Shown: piece by piece, positions 46,498-54,780 of the stretch
How positions within the stretch are numbered: the stretch's first letter is position 1
How the letters are laid out: the number at the start of each line of letters is the position of its first letter
Assembly: GCA_905182265.1 (NCBI GenBank)
Contig: CAJJAO010000025.1
Span: 1 to 64,000 of the forward strand
DNA length: 64,000 nucleotides
DNA from: a gamma proteobacterium HTCC2207
GTDB lineage: Bacteria > Pseudomonadota > Gammaproteobacteria > Pseudomonadales > Porticoccaceae
Direction of reading: 5' to 3'
Made by a program: the position numbers and the translations under genes
Notes under the pieces: model-generated
What the model saw: only the letters and a program-made list of their open reading frames with translations
Databases searched by the model: none
What the model was told of the DNA's origin: nothing

Positions 46498-48498
46498 ATG
46501 GCTGGATTAATTCCACAAAATTTTATCGATGACCTGCTCGATCGCGTTGATATAGTCGATGTGGTGAGTAGCCGTGTGCAGCTCAAAAAAGCCGGCAAAA
46601 ACTACAAAGCCTGCTGCCCGTTCCACGAAGAAAAAAGCCCCTCATTTACCGTTGCCCAAGACAAGCAATTCTACTACTGCTTTGGCTGTGGCACCGGCGG
46701 CAACGCACTGGGCTTTGTCATGGAGTTTGACCGCATTGATTTTTTGCCTGCGGTAGAGATGCTGGCCAAAAATGCCGGCCTAGAAATTCCTCGAGAAGCC
46801 GCACCCGATCGCGCAGTAGCCAAACAAAAAGACAGCCTCTACTCAATGCTCACCGAATCCGATAAATTCTTTCGCCAGCAGCTTCGCTCCCATTCAGCAG
46901 CGGCCACCGCAGTAGATTATCTAAAAGGGCGAGGCCTTAGCGGCCAGATAGCGGCAAAGTTTGGCGTGGGCTATGCGCCGCCAGGCTGGGACAACCTGCT
47001 CAAAGCAGCAGGCACCGAACCCGAAAAAGCTAAACTGCTCGAAGAGTCGGGCATGCTCATAGTTAAACCCGAAGAGAAAAAGCAATACGACCGTTTTCGT
47101 CATCGCATTATGTTCCCTATCCGCGATCAACGTGGCCGCACCATTGGTTTTGGTGGCCGAGTACTAGACGACAGCACGCCCAAATATCTCAACTCCCCAG
47201 AAACCCCTGTATTTCACAAGGGCCGGGAGCTCTACGGCCTTTATGAAGCCCGCCAGGCACTCAAAGAAATACCCTACCTAATCATGGTAGAGGGCTATAT
47301 GGACGTGATTGCTCTCGCCCAATACGGCATACATAACGCAGTGGCAACATTGGGCACAGCCCTAACAGAGAGCCACCTTCAAAAACTCTTTCGCTACACC
47401 TCAGAGCTAGTATTTTGCTTTGACGGAGACAAAGCGGGCGTGCGAGCGGCTGGGCGATCCCTAGAAATTGCCCTGCCAGAAATGCGTGATGGCGTGTCTG
47501 CCAAGTTTCTCTTTTTACCCGACGGTGAAGACCCAGATAGTATGGTGCGCAAGCTCGGCACCGAGGACTTCAACAAACAGGTAGACAAGGCCACGCCCCT
47601 ATCAGAATTTCTGTTTGACCAGCTAAGCGATGGCATAGACACCAGCACTGCCGATGGCAAAGCGCGGCTAAGTAAAGTCTGCGCGCCACAGATCAACCGT
47701 ATTCCCCAAGGAGTTTTTCGCCAGCTAATGCTCGAAGAACTATCTCGTCGCACCGGTATTAGCGCCGAAAACCTTCGCGACTATGTCGCCAGCCACAAGG
47801 CTCCGGAACAGCGCGCTGCGGCTGCTAAAACGAATGCCCCAGCAGCTTCAGGCTCCAACTATGCAGGAAATTCGAACCGCAGCAACTCGAATTCCGGCCA
47901 CTTTAGCCAAAGCAGCTCTGATCCGGGCAACTATGACGAGCCCATGGAGAGCCGTGGCGACTTTGACTACGAGCCCTTCCCCGACCTTGCCGCGGCAAAA
48001 ACTAGCAGGATTCGTCTGGCACCGATCAAATTTTTAACCGCACTGCTGCTAAACCACCCAAGCCTCTCAGAGCACGTCGACGACACAGCGCTCTTAGATG
48101 ACACAGGAGAACCAGACACAGAGCTATTTTTGCGAGTTCTAAAAGTGGTTCGCGACAACCCCCATTACAAGCCCTCGCATATCTTTGCCTACTGGCTCGG
48201 CACCCATGGCAACCAGGAAGAGACCAAAGTGTTGCAGTCACTGGCTGCAAGCGAGCTCTACCACCCGCCCAAAGGCACTGGTCGCGACGATGACCAAGAG
48301 TTTTGTGACACCTTAAAACACGTCATTCAAAGCGCCTTTAAGGCCCTGCCAGCGGCCGATAAAGCCGTTCACCTGCTGGTTCAAGAAACTCTAAACGAGC
48401 GGGAAATAAAGCAGCTCCACAAAATACGTATGCAGCTAGGTGATGACCCTCAGTCAATTGAGTTAAAAAACAAGATAAAACAACGGCTTGTAGTCTAA
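46498..48498 (+). CDS. dnaG: DNA primase
   Basis: This 666-residue primase has a CHC2 zinc finger (CCPFHEEKSPSFTV and YYCFGCG, about residues 39-65). The toprim catalytic core has MVEGYMDVIAL and FCFDGDKAGVRAAGRSLE. A Ser/Asn-rich linker (about 440-490) leads to a C-terminal DnaB-binding domain. It makes RNA primers at the replication fork. It is preceded by the AGCCCT repeat array. Confidence 0.98.
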   Translation: MAGLIPQNFIDDLLDRVDIVDVVSSRVQLKKAGKNYKACCPFHEEKSPSFTVAQDKQFYYCFGCGTGGNALGFVMEFDRIDFLPAVEMLAKNAGLEIPREAAPDRAVAKQKDSLYSMLTESDKFFRQQLRSHSAAATAVDYLKGRGLSGQIAAKFGVGYAPPGWDNLLKAAGTEPEKAKLLEESGMLIVKPEEKKQYDRFRHRIMFPIRDQRGRTIGFGGRVLDDSTPKYLNSPETPVFHKGRELYGLYEARQALKEIPYLIMVEGYMDVIALAQYGIHNAVATLGTALTESHLQKLFRYTSELVFCFDGDKAGVRAAGRSLEIALPEMRDGVSAKFLFLPDGEDPDSMVRKLGTEDFNKQVDKATPLSEFLFDQLSDGIDTSTADGKARLSKVCAPQINRIPQGVFRQLMLEELSRRTGISAENLRDYVASHKAPEQRAAAAKTNAPAASGSNYAGNSNRSNSNSGHFSQSSSDPGNYDEPMESRGDFDYEPFPDLAAAKTSRIRLAPIKFLTALLLNHPSLSEHVDDTALLDDTGEPDTELFLRVLKVVRDNPHYKPSHIFAYWLGTHGNQEETKVLQSLAASELYHPPKGTGRDDDQEFCDTLKHVIQSAFKALPAADKAVHLLVQETLNEREIKQLHKIRMQLGDDPQSIELKNKIKQRLVV

Positions 48499-48540
48499 TA
48501 TTAGAAAAACAAAGTATGTCCAATAATCCTTAAATTATCT

Positions 48541-48569
48541 GGGACATCAGGCTATTAATTCGATATAAT
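48541..48569 (+). promoter_or_regulatory. Candidate sigma-70 promoter for rpoD
   Basis: A perfect -10 TATAAT (48564) has GGGACA 17 bases upstream as a weak -35. It lies 42 bases before the rpoD ATG, so rpoD can be transcribed independently of dnaG. Confidence 0.45.
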
Positions 48570-48610
48570 TGCGCGCTATTTTTCCGCGTCCCAACACAGA
48601 AAAAGTACCT

Positions 48611-50461
48611 ATGAGCGAAAACACCCAGAAGCAACAATCAGGCATTAAAGATTTAATCGCCAAAGGTCGAGAACAGGGATATCTCACCTACGCAGAGGTG
48701 AACGATCACCTCCCCGAAGATATTGCAGACCCAGAACAGGTCGAAGATATTATTCAGATGATCAACGACATGGGCATCACCGTTTTTGAAACGGCGCCTG
48801 ATGCAGAACAGTTGTTGATGATGGCTGGCGATAACACGCCAGATGAGACGGCCGCTGCTGAAGCTGCTGCCGCTCTCGCCTCCGTCGAATCTGAACAGCA
48901 CAGAACGACCGACCCAGTGCGCATGTACATGCGTGAGATGGGTTCTGTTGAGCTGCTGACCCGGGAAGGCGAAATCGAGATCGCCAAGCGCATCGAAGAA
49001 GGCACCAGAGAGCTTATGTCTGCTGTCTCGGACTGGCCTACCACCGTTGCAACGGTTATCGGTGAATGGGACAAAGTTGTCGCCGGTGACAAAAAACTGA
49101 CTGATATCATCAGCGGTTACCTCAACCCAATGGAACACGTTCCCTCCGCCCTTGCCCAACAGCAAGCAGCCGAAGCCGCTGAAGCAGAGAAGATCGCCAA
49201 CGGTGAGTTACCCGACGAGGACGAAGAAGAGGAAGAAGAGCACGAAGGTGGTCTGGACCCTGAAATCGCCCACCAGCGCTTCGAAGAGATCCGTACCCAG
49301 CTCAAAAAGACCGACTCCTCCATCACTCGCTATGGCCGAGACGGTAATGCGTCAGTCAAGAATATCGAAGGTTTGGCTGATGTCTTTAAATATCTGAAGC
49401 TAACGCCACGTCAATTTGACCCGTTGGTTAGCTTGGTTCGCAAGGCCGTAGAAAAAATCCGCGCCGAAGAACGCAATCTCATGAAACTGTGCATTCGCTA
49501 CTCGAAAATGCCCCGCAAAGATTTCATCAAAGCCTTCCCAGGCAATGAGACCGATTTGAAGTGGACTGGCAAGCTCATCAAAGCAAATGACCCTTGGTCC
49601 GCCGGTATCGAAAAGCACGAGATCGATATTTTAAGAGCCCAGCGCAAGCTAGCACAGGTAGAGAAAAGCAGCGGCCTGACTATCCTAACTATTAAAGATA
49701 TCAATCGCCGCCTCACCATTGGTGAAGCGATGGCCCGCAGAGCCAAGAAAGAAATGGTTGAAGCTAACCTGCGTCTGGTTATCTCTATCGCCAAGAAATA
49801 TACCAATCGCGGCCTGCAGTTCCTAGATCTAATCCAGGAAGGCAACATTGGTTTGATGAAGGCAGTCGACAAGTTTGAATATCGTCGCGGCTACAAGTTC
49901 TCGACCTACGCCACCTGGTGGATTCGTCAGGCGATTACTCGCTCCATTGCCGATCAGGCCCGCACCATTCGTATTCCGGTGCACATGATTGAAACGATCA
50001 ACAAGCTCAACCGTATTTCTCGTCAAATGCTCCAGGAAATGGGTCGCGAACCCACTCCAGAAGAGTTGGCCGAGCGTATGGAAATGCCTGAAGATAAGAT
50101 CCGTAAAGTACTCAAGATCGCTAAAGAGCCAATCTCTATGGAGACGCCCATTGGTGAAGACGAGGATGCCAGCATTGGCGATCTTATTGAAGATACCACC
50201 ATCGCCCTACCGGTCGATGAAGCCACAAAGCACAACCTCACCGAGTCAACTCGTGGCGTTCTGAGCAGCCTAACCGCTCGCGAAGCCAAGGTACTGCGCA
50301 TGCGTTTTGGTATCGACATGAACACAGATCACACGTTAGAAGAAGTAGGTAAGCAGTTTGATGTAACCCGTGAGCGCATTCGTCAGATCGAAGCGAAAGC
50401 ACTGCGCAAGCTACGTCACCCGACCCGTTCGGATCATCTGCGTAGCTTTATCGACGAGTAA
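48611..50461 (+). CDS. rpoD: RNA polymerase primary sigma factor RpoD
   Basis: This is a 616-residue sigma-70. Region 1.1 starts [30 protein letters not shown]. Region 1.2 is [20 protein letters not shown] non-conserved segment holds a strongly acidic run ([14 protein letters not shown]). Regions 2.3-2.4 are [20 protein letters not shown] and region 4.2 is [20 protein letters not shown]. The track start (TTG 48569) lies inside the promoter -10; ATG 48611 gives the family N-terminus but has no clear SD. The stop is followed by two ERIC-like elements and a tRNA. Confidence 0.97.
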   Translation: MSENTQKQQSGIKDLIAKGREQGYLTYAEVNDHLPEDIADPEQVEDIIQMINDMGITVFETAPDAEQLLMMAGDNTPDETAAAEAAAALASVESEQHRTTDPVRMYMREMGSVELLTREGEIEIAKRIEEGTRELMSAVSDWPTTVATVIGEWDKVVAGDKKLTDIISGYLNPMEHVPSALAQQQAAEAAEAEKIANGELPDEDEEEEEEHEGGLDPEIAHQRFEEIRTQLKKTDSSITRYGRDGNASVKNIEGLADVFKYLKLTPRQFDPLVSLVRKAVEKIRAEERNLMKLCIRYSKMPRKDFIKAFPGNETDLKWTGKLIKANDPWSAGIEKHEIDILRAQRKLAQVEKSSGLTILTIKDINRRLTIGEAMARRAKKEMVEANLRLVISIAKKYTNRGLQFLDLIQEGNIGLMKAVDKFEYRRGYKFSTYATWWIRQAITRSIADQARTIRIPVHMIETINKLNRISRQMLQEMGREPTPEELAERMEMPEDKIRKVLKIAKEPISMETPIGEDEDASIGDLIEDTTIALPVDEATKHNLTESTRGVLSSLTAREAKVLRMRFGIDMNTDHTLEEVGKQFDVTRERIRQIEAKALRKLRHPTRSDHLRSFIDE

Positions 50462-50473
50462 TTAGAGCACAGG

Positions 50474-50575
50474 TTTTTTGTTATCAGACTAGGAGCCGCG
50501 TAGCGGTTTGAGATCACATAAATTAATTATGTGACCGAGATTAGCGGCGACGCGTAACGACAAAAAGACAAATTA
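50474..50575. repeat. ERIC-like palindromic element, copy 1
   Basis: An element of about 102 bp begins TTTTTTGTTA and ends TAACGACAAAAAGACAAATTAA, giving imperfect terminal inverted repeats. Inside are a GCCGC-GTA-GCGGT hairpin and a CACATAA-ATTAA-TTATGTG hairpin followed by GACCGAGATTAGCG. The second half resembles the ERIC core (GGAGC-TTACATAAGTAA-GTGAC). It starts 13 bases after the rpoD stop. Confidence 0.7.
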
Positions 50576-50583
50576 ACGCAGAA

Positions 50584-50693
50584 TTTTTGTTGTTAGGCTA
50601 GGAGCCGCACAGCGGTTTGAGGGAGCATACATTAAGTATGTGACCGAGATTAGCGAGCACGCGACGACGCGTAACGACAAAAAGACAAGTTAA
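50584..50693. repeat. ERIC-like palindromic element, copy 2
   Basis: The second direct copy (about 110 bp) has TTTTTGTTGTTA at its left end and TAACGACAAAAA near its right end, a 12-base inverted repeat with one G-T pair. Hairpins are GCCGC-ACA-GCGGT and CATAC-ATTAA-GTATG. It is longer than copy 1 by an eight-base segment (AGCACGCGACGAC region). It ends one base before the tRNA. Confidence 0.7.
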
Positions 50694-50694
50694 A

Positions 50695-50771
50695 GGGCCC
50701 ATAGCTCAGCTGGTTAGAGCAGTCGACTCATAATCGATTGGTCGTAGGTTCAAGTCCTACTGGGCCCACCA
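50695..50771 (+). tRNA. tRNA-Ile2 (anticodon CAT, lysidine type)
   Basis: The 77-base sequence folds as a full cloverleaf with acceptor GGGCCCA/TGGGCCC, D stem GCTC/GAGC, anticodon stem GTCGA/TCGAT, loop CTCATAA and T arm GTAGG-TTCAAGT-CCTAC, with encoded CCA. The CAT anticodon could mean Met. The C4-G69 and C5-G68 pairs used by TilS, and strong likeness to E. coli tRNA-Ile2 (CGACTCATAATCG, TGGTC variable loop), point to the AUA-decoding isoleucine tRNA. Confidence 0.88.
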
Positions 50772-50892
50772 TTTTACCAAACCTGCACATTCAGCAAGCT
50801 AAGGTTTTGACTAAATAGTATTTCCTCTACTCTGGCTTCTCCTGCCGTTTCTAGCCTGTAGCTTTTATCTTATTAAAAAGAAAGGAGCAAAA

Positions 50893-51123
50893 ATGCGCAA
50901 TTTATTTCTTATTACATTAGTAATTACACTTTCTGCCTGCAACGCATTAGCGCCTGTAGAGCGACCATTAAATAGCTGCAGCCTAACTGACAGTGCTAAA
51001 CAATCTGGTGGGGTTCTGCCAAACGACGTGAAAGAATTTAACCAGTGCTCCTATAGCTGCCCAAATGGCCAAACTAAGACAAATACACAGTTTGGAGCCT
51101 GCGCGATATTTATCAGTCAGTAG
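50893..51123 (+). CDS. Small cysteine-containing lipoprotein, unknown
   Basis: This 76-residue protein has a lipoprotein signal with lipobox LSAC (Cys 16) after MRNLFLITLVITLSAC. The mature part has four further cysteines (about 29, 52, 56 and 70), enough for two disulfides. A good SD (AAAGAAAGGAG) precedes the ATG. I do not recognise a family. Confidence 0.7.
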   Translation: MRNLFLITLVITLSACNALAPVERPLNSCSLTDSAKQSGGVLPNDVKEFNQCSYSCPNGQTKTNTQFGACAIFISQ

Positions 51124-51270
51124 TAAATGCTTCCATATACATTGCTATAGATAACTCATTGGTCGAATTGCAGTCTCTCTTGTTTAAGGTTCCCTTTGAC
51201 TATAAGGTTATCCTGGGCAAACACATGATCGAATGTGTGATGTTATTACTTAGAAATTGGATCTAACACC

Positions 51271-52200
51271 ATGCAGTATTTAGTCAAAAGCACCCTTATT
51301 CTGCTGGCTACGCTAATCGGCTTTTTAGCTTGGTCCGACGCTGCCATCGCTGACAATTCAACCCCCGTTAGACATACCGTTTTATCCGATGGCCATCCGA
51401 TGGCCCTGTGGGAGAAGTCCCGGGATGATACCAAGGGGATTATTCTGTTTGTCCATGGAAGAACATGGAGCGGCCTGCCCGACTTTGATCTACAGGTAGA
51501 GGGCGAAGACCTTTCGCTGATGGATGGCATGCTTGAGCAAGGTTATAGCTCTTATGCGGTTGATCTAAGGGGCTATGGCGCTACTCCAAGAGATGCGTCC
51601 CAATGGCTGTCACCCTCCAAAGCCGCCAACGATGTTATTAATGTGCTGCAGTGGATATCTGAGCGCCATAACAACACACAGGTTCATGTGTTTGGCTGGT
51701 CCTATGGTTCTGTGATCTCTCTGCTAGCCAGCCAGAAGAACCCCGACAATATAGCCAGTTTGACGCTATTTGGCTTCTGGTTGGATTTGGATGCAGAGGC
51801 TGACACCGACACCCCAGATAATGGAACATTAGAAAGACGGGTAAATACAGCCACCGCTGCCGCCAGTGATTTCATTGTGCCGGGCAGTATTAGCCAGCGG
51901 GCTATCGACACCTATGTCGCCGTTTCCCTAGCCGCAGACCCTGTGCGGGTTGACTGGCGCCGGGAATCGGAATTTTTAAGCATTGATCCAAGCCGTATTA
52001 CCCTGCCAGTTTTGCTTGTTCAGGGTGAGTTGGACCCCATTGCCCCCACAGACCTGCAGGCCAAGTTATTTACCAGGCTTAAGACCGCTGACAAGAGCTG
52101 GGTAGTGATTTCCGGTGGTGACCATGCTGCCTTTATGGAGACACCACGGCCCATGTTTATAGGCGCGTTTAAGGCCTTTATTGATCGGTTTAATCCGTAA
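51271..52200 (+). CDS. Exported alpha/beta-hydrolase
   Basis: This 309-residue protein has a signal peptide (LVKSTLILLATLIGFLAWSDAAIA) and an alpha/beta-hydrolase fold. Features are ILFVHGRTWSG (oxyanion HG), the nucleophile elbow VFGWSYGSVIS, the acid in LVQGELDPIAPTD and the histidine in SGGDHAAFME. The triad is complete. The substrate cannot be named. It is followed 31 bases later by an exported rhodanese. Confidence 0.85.
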   Translation: MQYLVKSTLILLATLIGFLAWSDAAIADNSTPVRHTVLSDGHPMALWEKSRDDTKGIILFVHGRTWSGLPDFDLQVEGEDLSLMDGMLEQGYSSYAVDLRGYGATPRDASQWLSPSKAANDVINVLQWISERHNNTQVHVFGWSYGSVISLLASQKNPDNIASLTLFGFWLDLDAEADTDTPDNGTLERRVNTATAAASDFIVPGSISQRAIDTYVAVSLAADPVRVDWRRESEFLSIDPSRITLPVLLVQGELDPIAPTDLQAKLFTRLKTADKSWVVISGGDHAAFMETPRPMFIGAFKAFIDRFNP

Positions 52201-52231
52201 AATCCACAAGTAAAATAACAGGAGAAAAGCC

Positions 52232-52567
52232 ATGCAAAAACTATTCTCAGCAATACTAATGATAACCAGCCTGGCATGCAGTGCCTGGGCAATGGGAGAC
52301 GATAGCGTGATCATTGATGTTAGAACTATAGAAGAATGGAATGCCGGGCATCTCGCCACAGCACAGCACCTGCAACTAGAGCTCGTAGCAGAGTCGGTAG
52401 GCAATTTAGTAGCTGATAAAGACCAAGAAGTTTATGTCTATTGCCGCAGTGGCAATCGGTCTGGCCAAGCCAAAATAATAATGGAAAGCCTCGGCTACAC
52501 CAATGTTACCAATGCTGGCGGCCTAGGTGATGCAAGCGAACTGCTTGCTGTTGAGGTTGTTAAATAG
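52232..52567 (+). CDS. Periplasmic rhodanese-like protein
   Basis: This 111-residue single-domain rhodanese has a signal peptide (MQKLFSAILMITSLACSAWA) and a catalytic cysteine in VYVYCRSGNRSGQA. VIIDVRTIEEWNAGHL marks the start of the domain. PspE of E. coli has the same layout. A good SD (AGGAG) precedes the start. The stop codon TAG lies at the edge of the AGCCCT tandem array. Confidence 0.9.
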   Translation: MQKLFSAILMITSLACSAWAMGDDSVIIDVRTIEEWNAGHLATAQHLQLELVAESVGNLVADKDQEVYVYCRSGNRSGQAKIIMESLGYTNVTNAGGLGDASELLAVEVVK

Positions 52568-52680
52568 CCATAAGCTGATAAATAGCCCTCAGCGGCTCCT
52601 AATAAAGAGCCCTCAGCGGCTCCTAATAAAGAGCCCTCAGCAGCTTCTAATAAAGAGCCCTCAGCGGCCCCTAATAAAGA
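52566..52680 (+). repeat. Tandem array, AGCCCTCAGCG core (24 bp units)
   Basis: One degenerate 18-bp unit overlaps the rhodanese stop codon. Four 24-bp units of AGCCCTCAGCGGCTCCTAATAAAG follow and end ten bases before the next gene. Each full unit can form a GAGCC-CTCAGC-GGCTC mini-hairpin. Confidence 0.9.
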
Positions 52681-52689
52681 GCAAAAAAC

Positions 52690-53088
52690 ATGACCGACCA
52701 AAATAAACCAAGACTACTTATCGTCGCACTGACGATCCAGCTCTCCTACATCGGCATGTCTGTGATGTGGAATCTGATTGGTGTTGGGTTAATAGACGTT
52801 GGCCAGCAACCCTTAGGCGCTTCAGCCTCAATGACGGTTGTTGCGGTAATGCTCGCAGTCGCAGTGCTTATTGCATTGAGCGCCAACCGAGTGCGCTGGC
52901 TCTATGCTAGTGCCTCTGGAATTCTGGCGCTGGGCTGTCTATCGGCGATTTATACAGCCTTTACAGGGGCCGCAGAGCTTTGGCCGTCGAATTATTTTAG
53001 AGTCTTTGGCGCGCTAATTAATGTGCTGGGCCTAATTGGCTTTGCTCTAGCCTGTAGAGTAATTTTCAGTGCTCCCCTTAACAAGTAA
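52690..53088 (+). CDS. Four-helix membrane protein, unknown
   Basis: This 132-residue protein has four hydrophobic segments (LLIVALTIQLSYIGMSVMW, MTVVAVMLAVAVLIALSA, LYASASGILALGCLSAIYTA and VFGALINVLGLIGFALACRV). No family is recognised. The start lies directly after the repeat array with AAGAGCAAAAAAC upstream, so the array reaches its translation start region. Confidence 0.6.
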   Translation: MTDQNKPRLLIVALTIQLSYIGMSVMWNLIGVGLIDVGQQPLGASASMTVVAVMLAVAVLIALSANRVRWLYASASGILALGCLSAIYTAFTGAAELWPSNYFRVFGALINVLGLIGFALACRVIFSAPLNK

Positions 53089-53106
53089 GTAGTAAAGCAG
53101 CAGTAT

Positions 53107-53421
53107 CTAGTTTACCCACAACCCATTAGTCACCTGACAATCTATGGCATCCAAGGCCATATGAATCACTAGCCCAATACCCAGGATTCTAGTCTTGGGC
53201 AGCATACAGAGTAATAAATAAACCCCAATAAAACCCAGCTGATGCAACGGATGAAAACCGATACTGCAACGGCTCGGGCTATAGATCGGGCTGGCCAATA
53301 GATGATCTAAGTCCACCAGCATGGTGCCGACCAGTATCAGGTAGGCGACAGTCCAGTTACGGCGAAAAAAAAGCCCTACAACTAGTGCTGGCACCATAAA
53401 GTGAAGCGCTATATGAAACAT
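53107..53421 (-). CDS. DUF6122 family membrane protein
   Basis: This 104-residue protein has MFHIALHFMVPALVVGLFF, then VDLDHLLASPIYSPSRCSIGFHPLHQ with conserved Asp and His residues, and HMALDAIDC. The His/Asp pattern recalls the YdjM/DUF6122 group of metal-dependent membrane hydrolase-like proteins. The function is unknown. It converges with the upstream membrane-protein gene. Confidence 0.75.
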   Translation of the reverse strand: MFHIALHFMVPALVVGLFFRRNWTVAYLILVGTMLVDLDHLLASPIYSPSRCSIGFHPLHQLGFIGVYLLLCMLPKTRILGIGLVIHMALDAIDCQVTNGLWVN

Positions 53422-53466
53422 ACGCCAGCGATCTGGGCCACCCGCAATAAGTTAATCGAGAACACC

Positions 53467-53913
53467 TTAGTCAACAATAATAGTTATTTTCTGCGAGAGC
53501 AGCGGTCTAGCGTGGGGTACATGCATGTAATTACCCAGTAACAGTTGCAAACTATGGGTACCGGGCTCAAGTTCAAGCTGGTTTTCGGTCTGCCCTTTGC
53601 CAAAATGAATAACCTGGGCGCTGGCAGGCAGCGGCATATCCATTCTGGGAAGATCATCGAGATTTATAAGTAAGTGATGATGCCCACTATTAGGCACTGG
53701 CTTACCTGCAGGAGAAATACCTACATTGGTACTCCCAAACGTAACCTTAAATGGCGAGCTCACTTTTTGTCCATCCAATGGAGACTCAATCCAAATTCGC
53801 GCATCGGCGGACACGGTGGACTTCATTATGTTTTCAGATTCAGCCTGGACAAAAAATGCGCACAGGGACGACATCAGTACAGCCAGAATTGTCAGCGGGG
53901 CAAAAGTTTTCAT
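53467..53913 (-). CDS. Exported DUF4399 domain protein
   Basis: This 148-residue protein has a signal peptide (FAPLTILAVLMSSLCAFFVQA). Its beta-rich domain contains IESPLDGQKVSSPFKVTFG, GHHHLLINLDD and GTHSLQLLLGNYMHVPH. DUF4399 proteins are periplasmic and of unknown role. The HHHL cluster may bind metal (inference). Confidence 0.85.
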   Translation of the reverse strand: MKTFAPLTILAVLMSSLCAFFVQAESENIMKSTVSADARIWIESPLDGQKVSSPFKVTFGSTNVGISPAGKPVPNSGHHHLLINLDDLPRMDMPLPASAQVIHFGKGQTENQLELEPGTHSLQLLLGNYMHVPHARPLLSQKITIIVD

Positions 53914-54113
53914 AGGAATATCTTCTGATAATTAATGGCTGGCAGCATCCCACCTTTCCCTCCCCTAAGCAACCATTGACAATAACCCAAGATATAAGCA
54001 TATTTGTGGTGTCAGCATTAAAAACAAAAAAATAGCGACTGGCTAGGCACCCTATGCCGCAATATCTAATCGCTAACTATAACTATAAGTATGCTGTGAA
54101 CTGAGAGTAAACC

Positions 54114-54728
54114 ATGGAAACTTTGACTCCTGAGCAAGCGCGGTTGGTCTTTATCGTCTACAGCAGCGCGATAGTACCGCTCTTGGCAATTCCTTATCTG
54201 CATATTCGCCGACTAATCCCTAGCTGGGTACTACCGGCCTATATCGCTGTTTTTATTATTTCTGCACTAGGCTGGGAAATTTGGTTTACCTACGGCATTG
54301 TCGGTGGTGACACAGTGGATATGCGACGGGCCCTAGGGCTATCCCAACGAATCCCTATTCACCTTAACTGGGTACTCAATTCATTGGCTGATGCAGGTGC
54401 TGTTTTCTGCGGTGGATTATTGTTGGTCTGGCTACTGTTTGGCCGAGCCCAAAATTTATTCTCTCACTATCGTAATTCTGTACTGCTGTGCCTAACCGCC
54501 TTTTTTATCGGCCAGAATATACTGGTGGAAATGTTTTTGTATCAGGACCAACTCGCCATTGGAAAACCGCTATCCTGGGCTATATTGTCTCCTTTTGGCT
54601 CTTGGTGGAATCCCATACTATTTGAATACCAAGGTCGGTCAGTAAGTCTGCAAGGGCAGCTACCATGGATCATTCTAGGGCCATTATTTTACATTTTGCT
54701 CGTGCGATTTTTAGGCCGCAGGGTCTAG
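54114..54728 (+). CDS. Integral membrane protein, unknown
   Basis: This 204-residue protein has six or so hydrophobic segments, including LVFIVYSSAIVPLLAIPYL, VLPAYIAVFIISALGWEIWF, FCGGLLLVWLLF and LPWIILGPLFYILLVRFL. It is rich in Trp. No family recognised. The 200-bp region upstream shows nothing definite. A 9-bp microrepeat follows the stop. Confidence 0.65.
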   Translation: METLTPEQARLVFIVYSSAIVPLLAIPYLHIRRLIPSWVLPAYIAVFIISALGWEIWFTYGIVGGDTVDMRRALGLSQRIPIHLNWVLNSLADAGAVFCGGLLLVWLLFGRAQNLFSHYRNSVLLCLTAFFIGQNILVEMFLYQDQLAIGKPLSWAILSPFGSWWNPILFEYQGRSVSLQGQLPWIILGPLFYILLVRFLGRRV

Positions 54729-54745
54729 GCAGCCCAAAACACCAT

Positions 54746-54772
54746 AGACAGGCAAGACAGAAAAGACAGGAA
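54746..54772. repeat. 9-bp microrepeat, three units
   Basis: AGACAGGCA, AGACAGAAA and AGACAGGAA lie in the 52-base gap between two convergent genes. Confidence 0.5.
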
Positions 54773-54780
54773 AGATCCGT

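Noticed and set aside
46092-46598. Minus-strand 168-aa ORF
   Set aside because: It reads through the AGCCCTGAGCG array and antisense to yqeY and dnaG, with no recognisable domain.
50474-50693. Prophage or island attachment sites at the tRNA
   Set aside because: The duplicated sequence lies upstream of the tRNA, not at its 3' end, and there is no integrase in the window.
50695-50771. Elongator tRNA-Met
   Set aside because: Acceptor C4-G69/C5-G68 pairs and overall likeness to tRNA-Ile2 outweigh the shared CAT anticodon.
52495-52701. Minus-strand 68-aa ORF with LLGAAEGS repeats
   Set aside because: It is generated by the 24-bp array and overlaps the rhodanese gene antisense.
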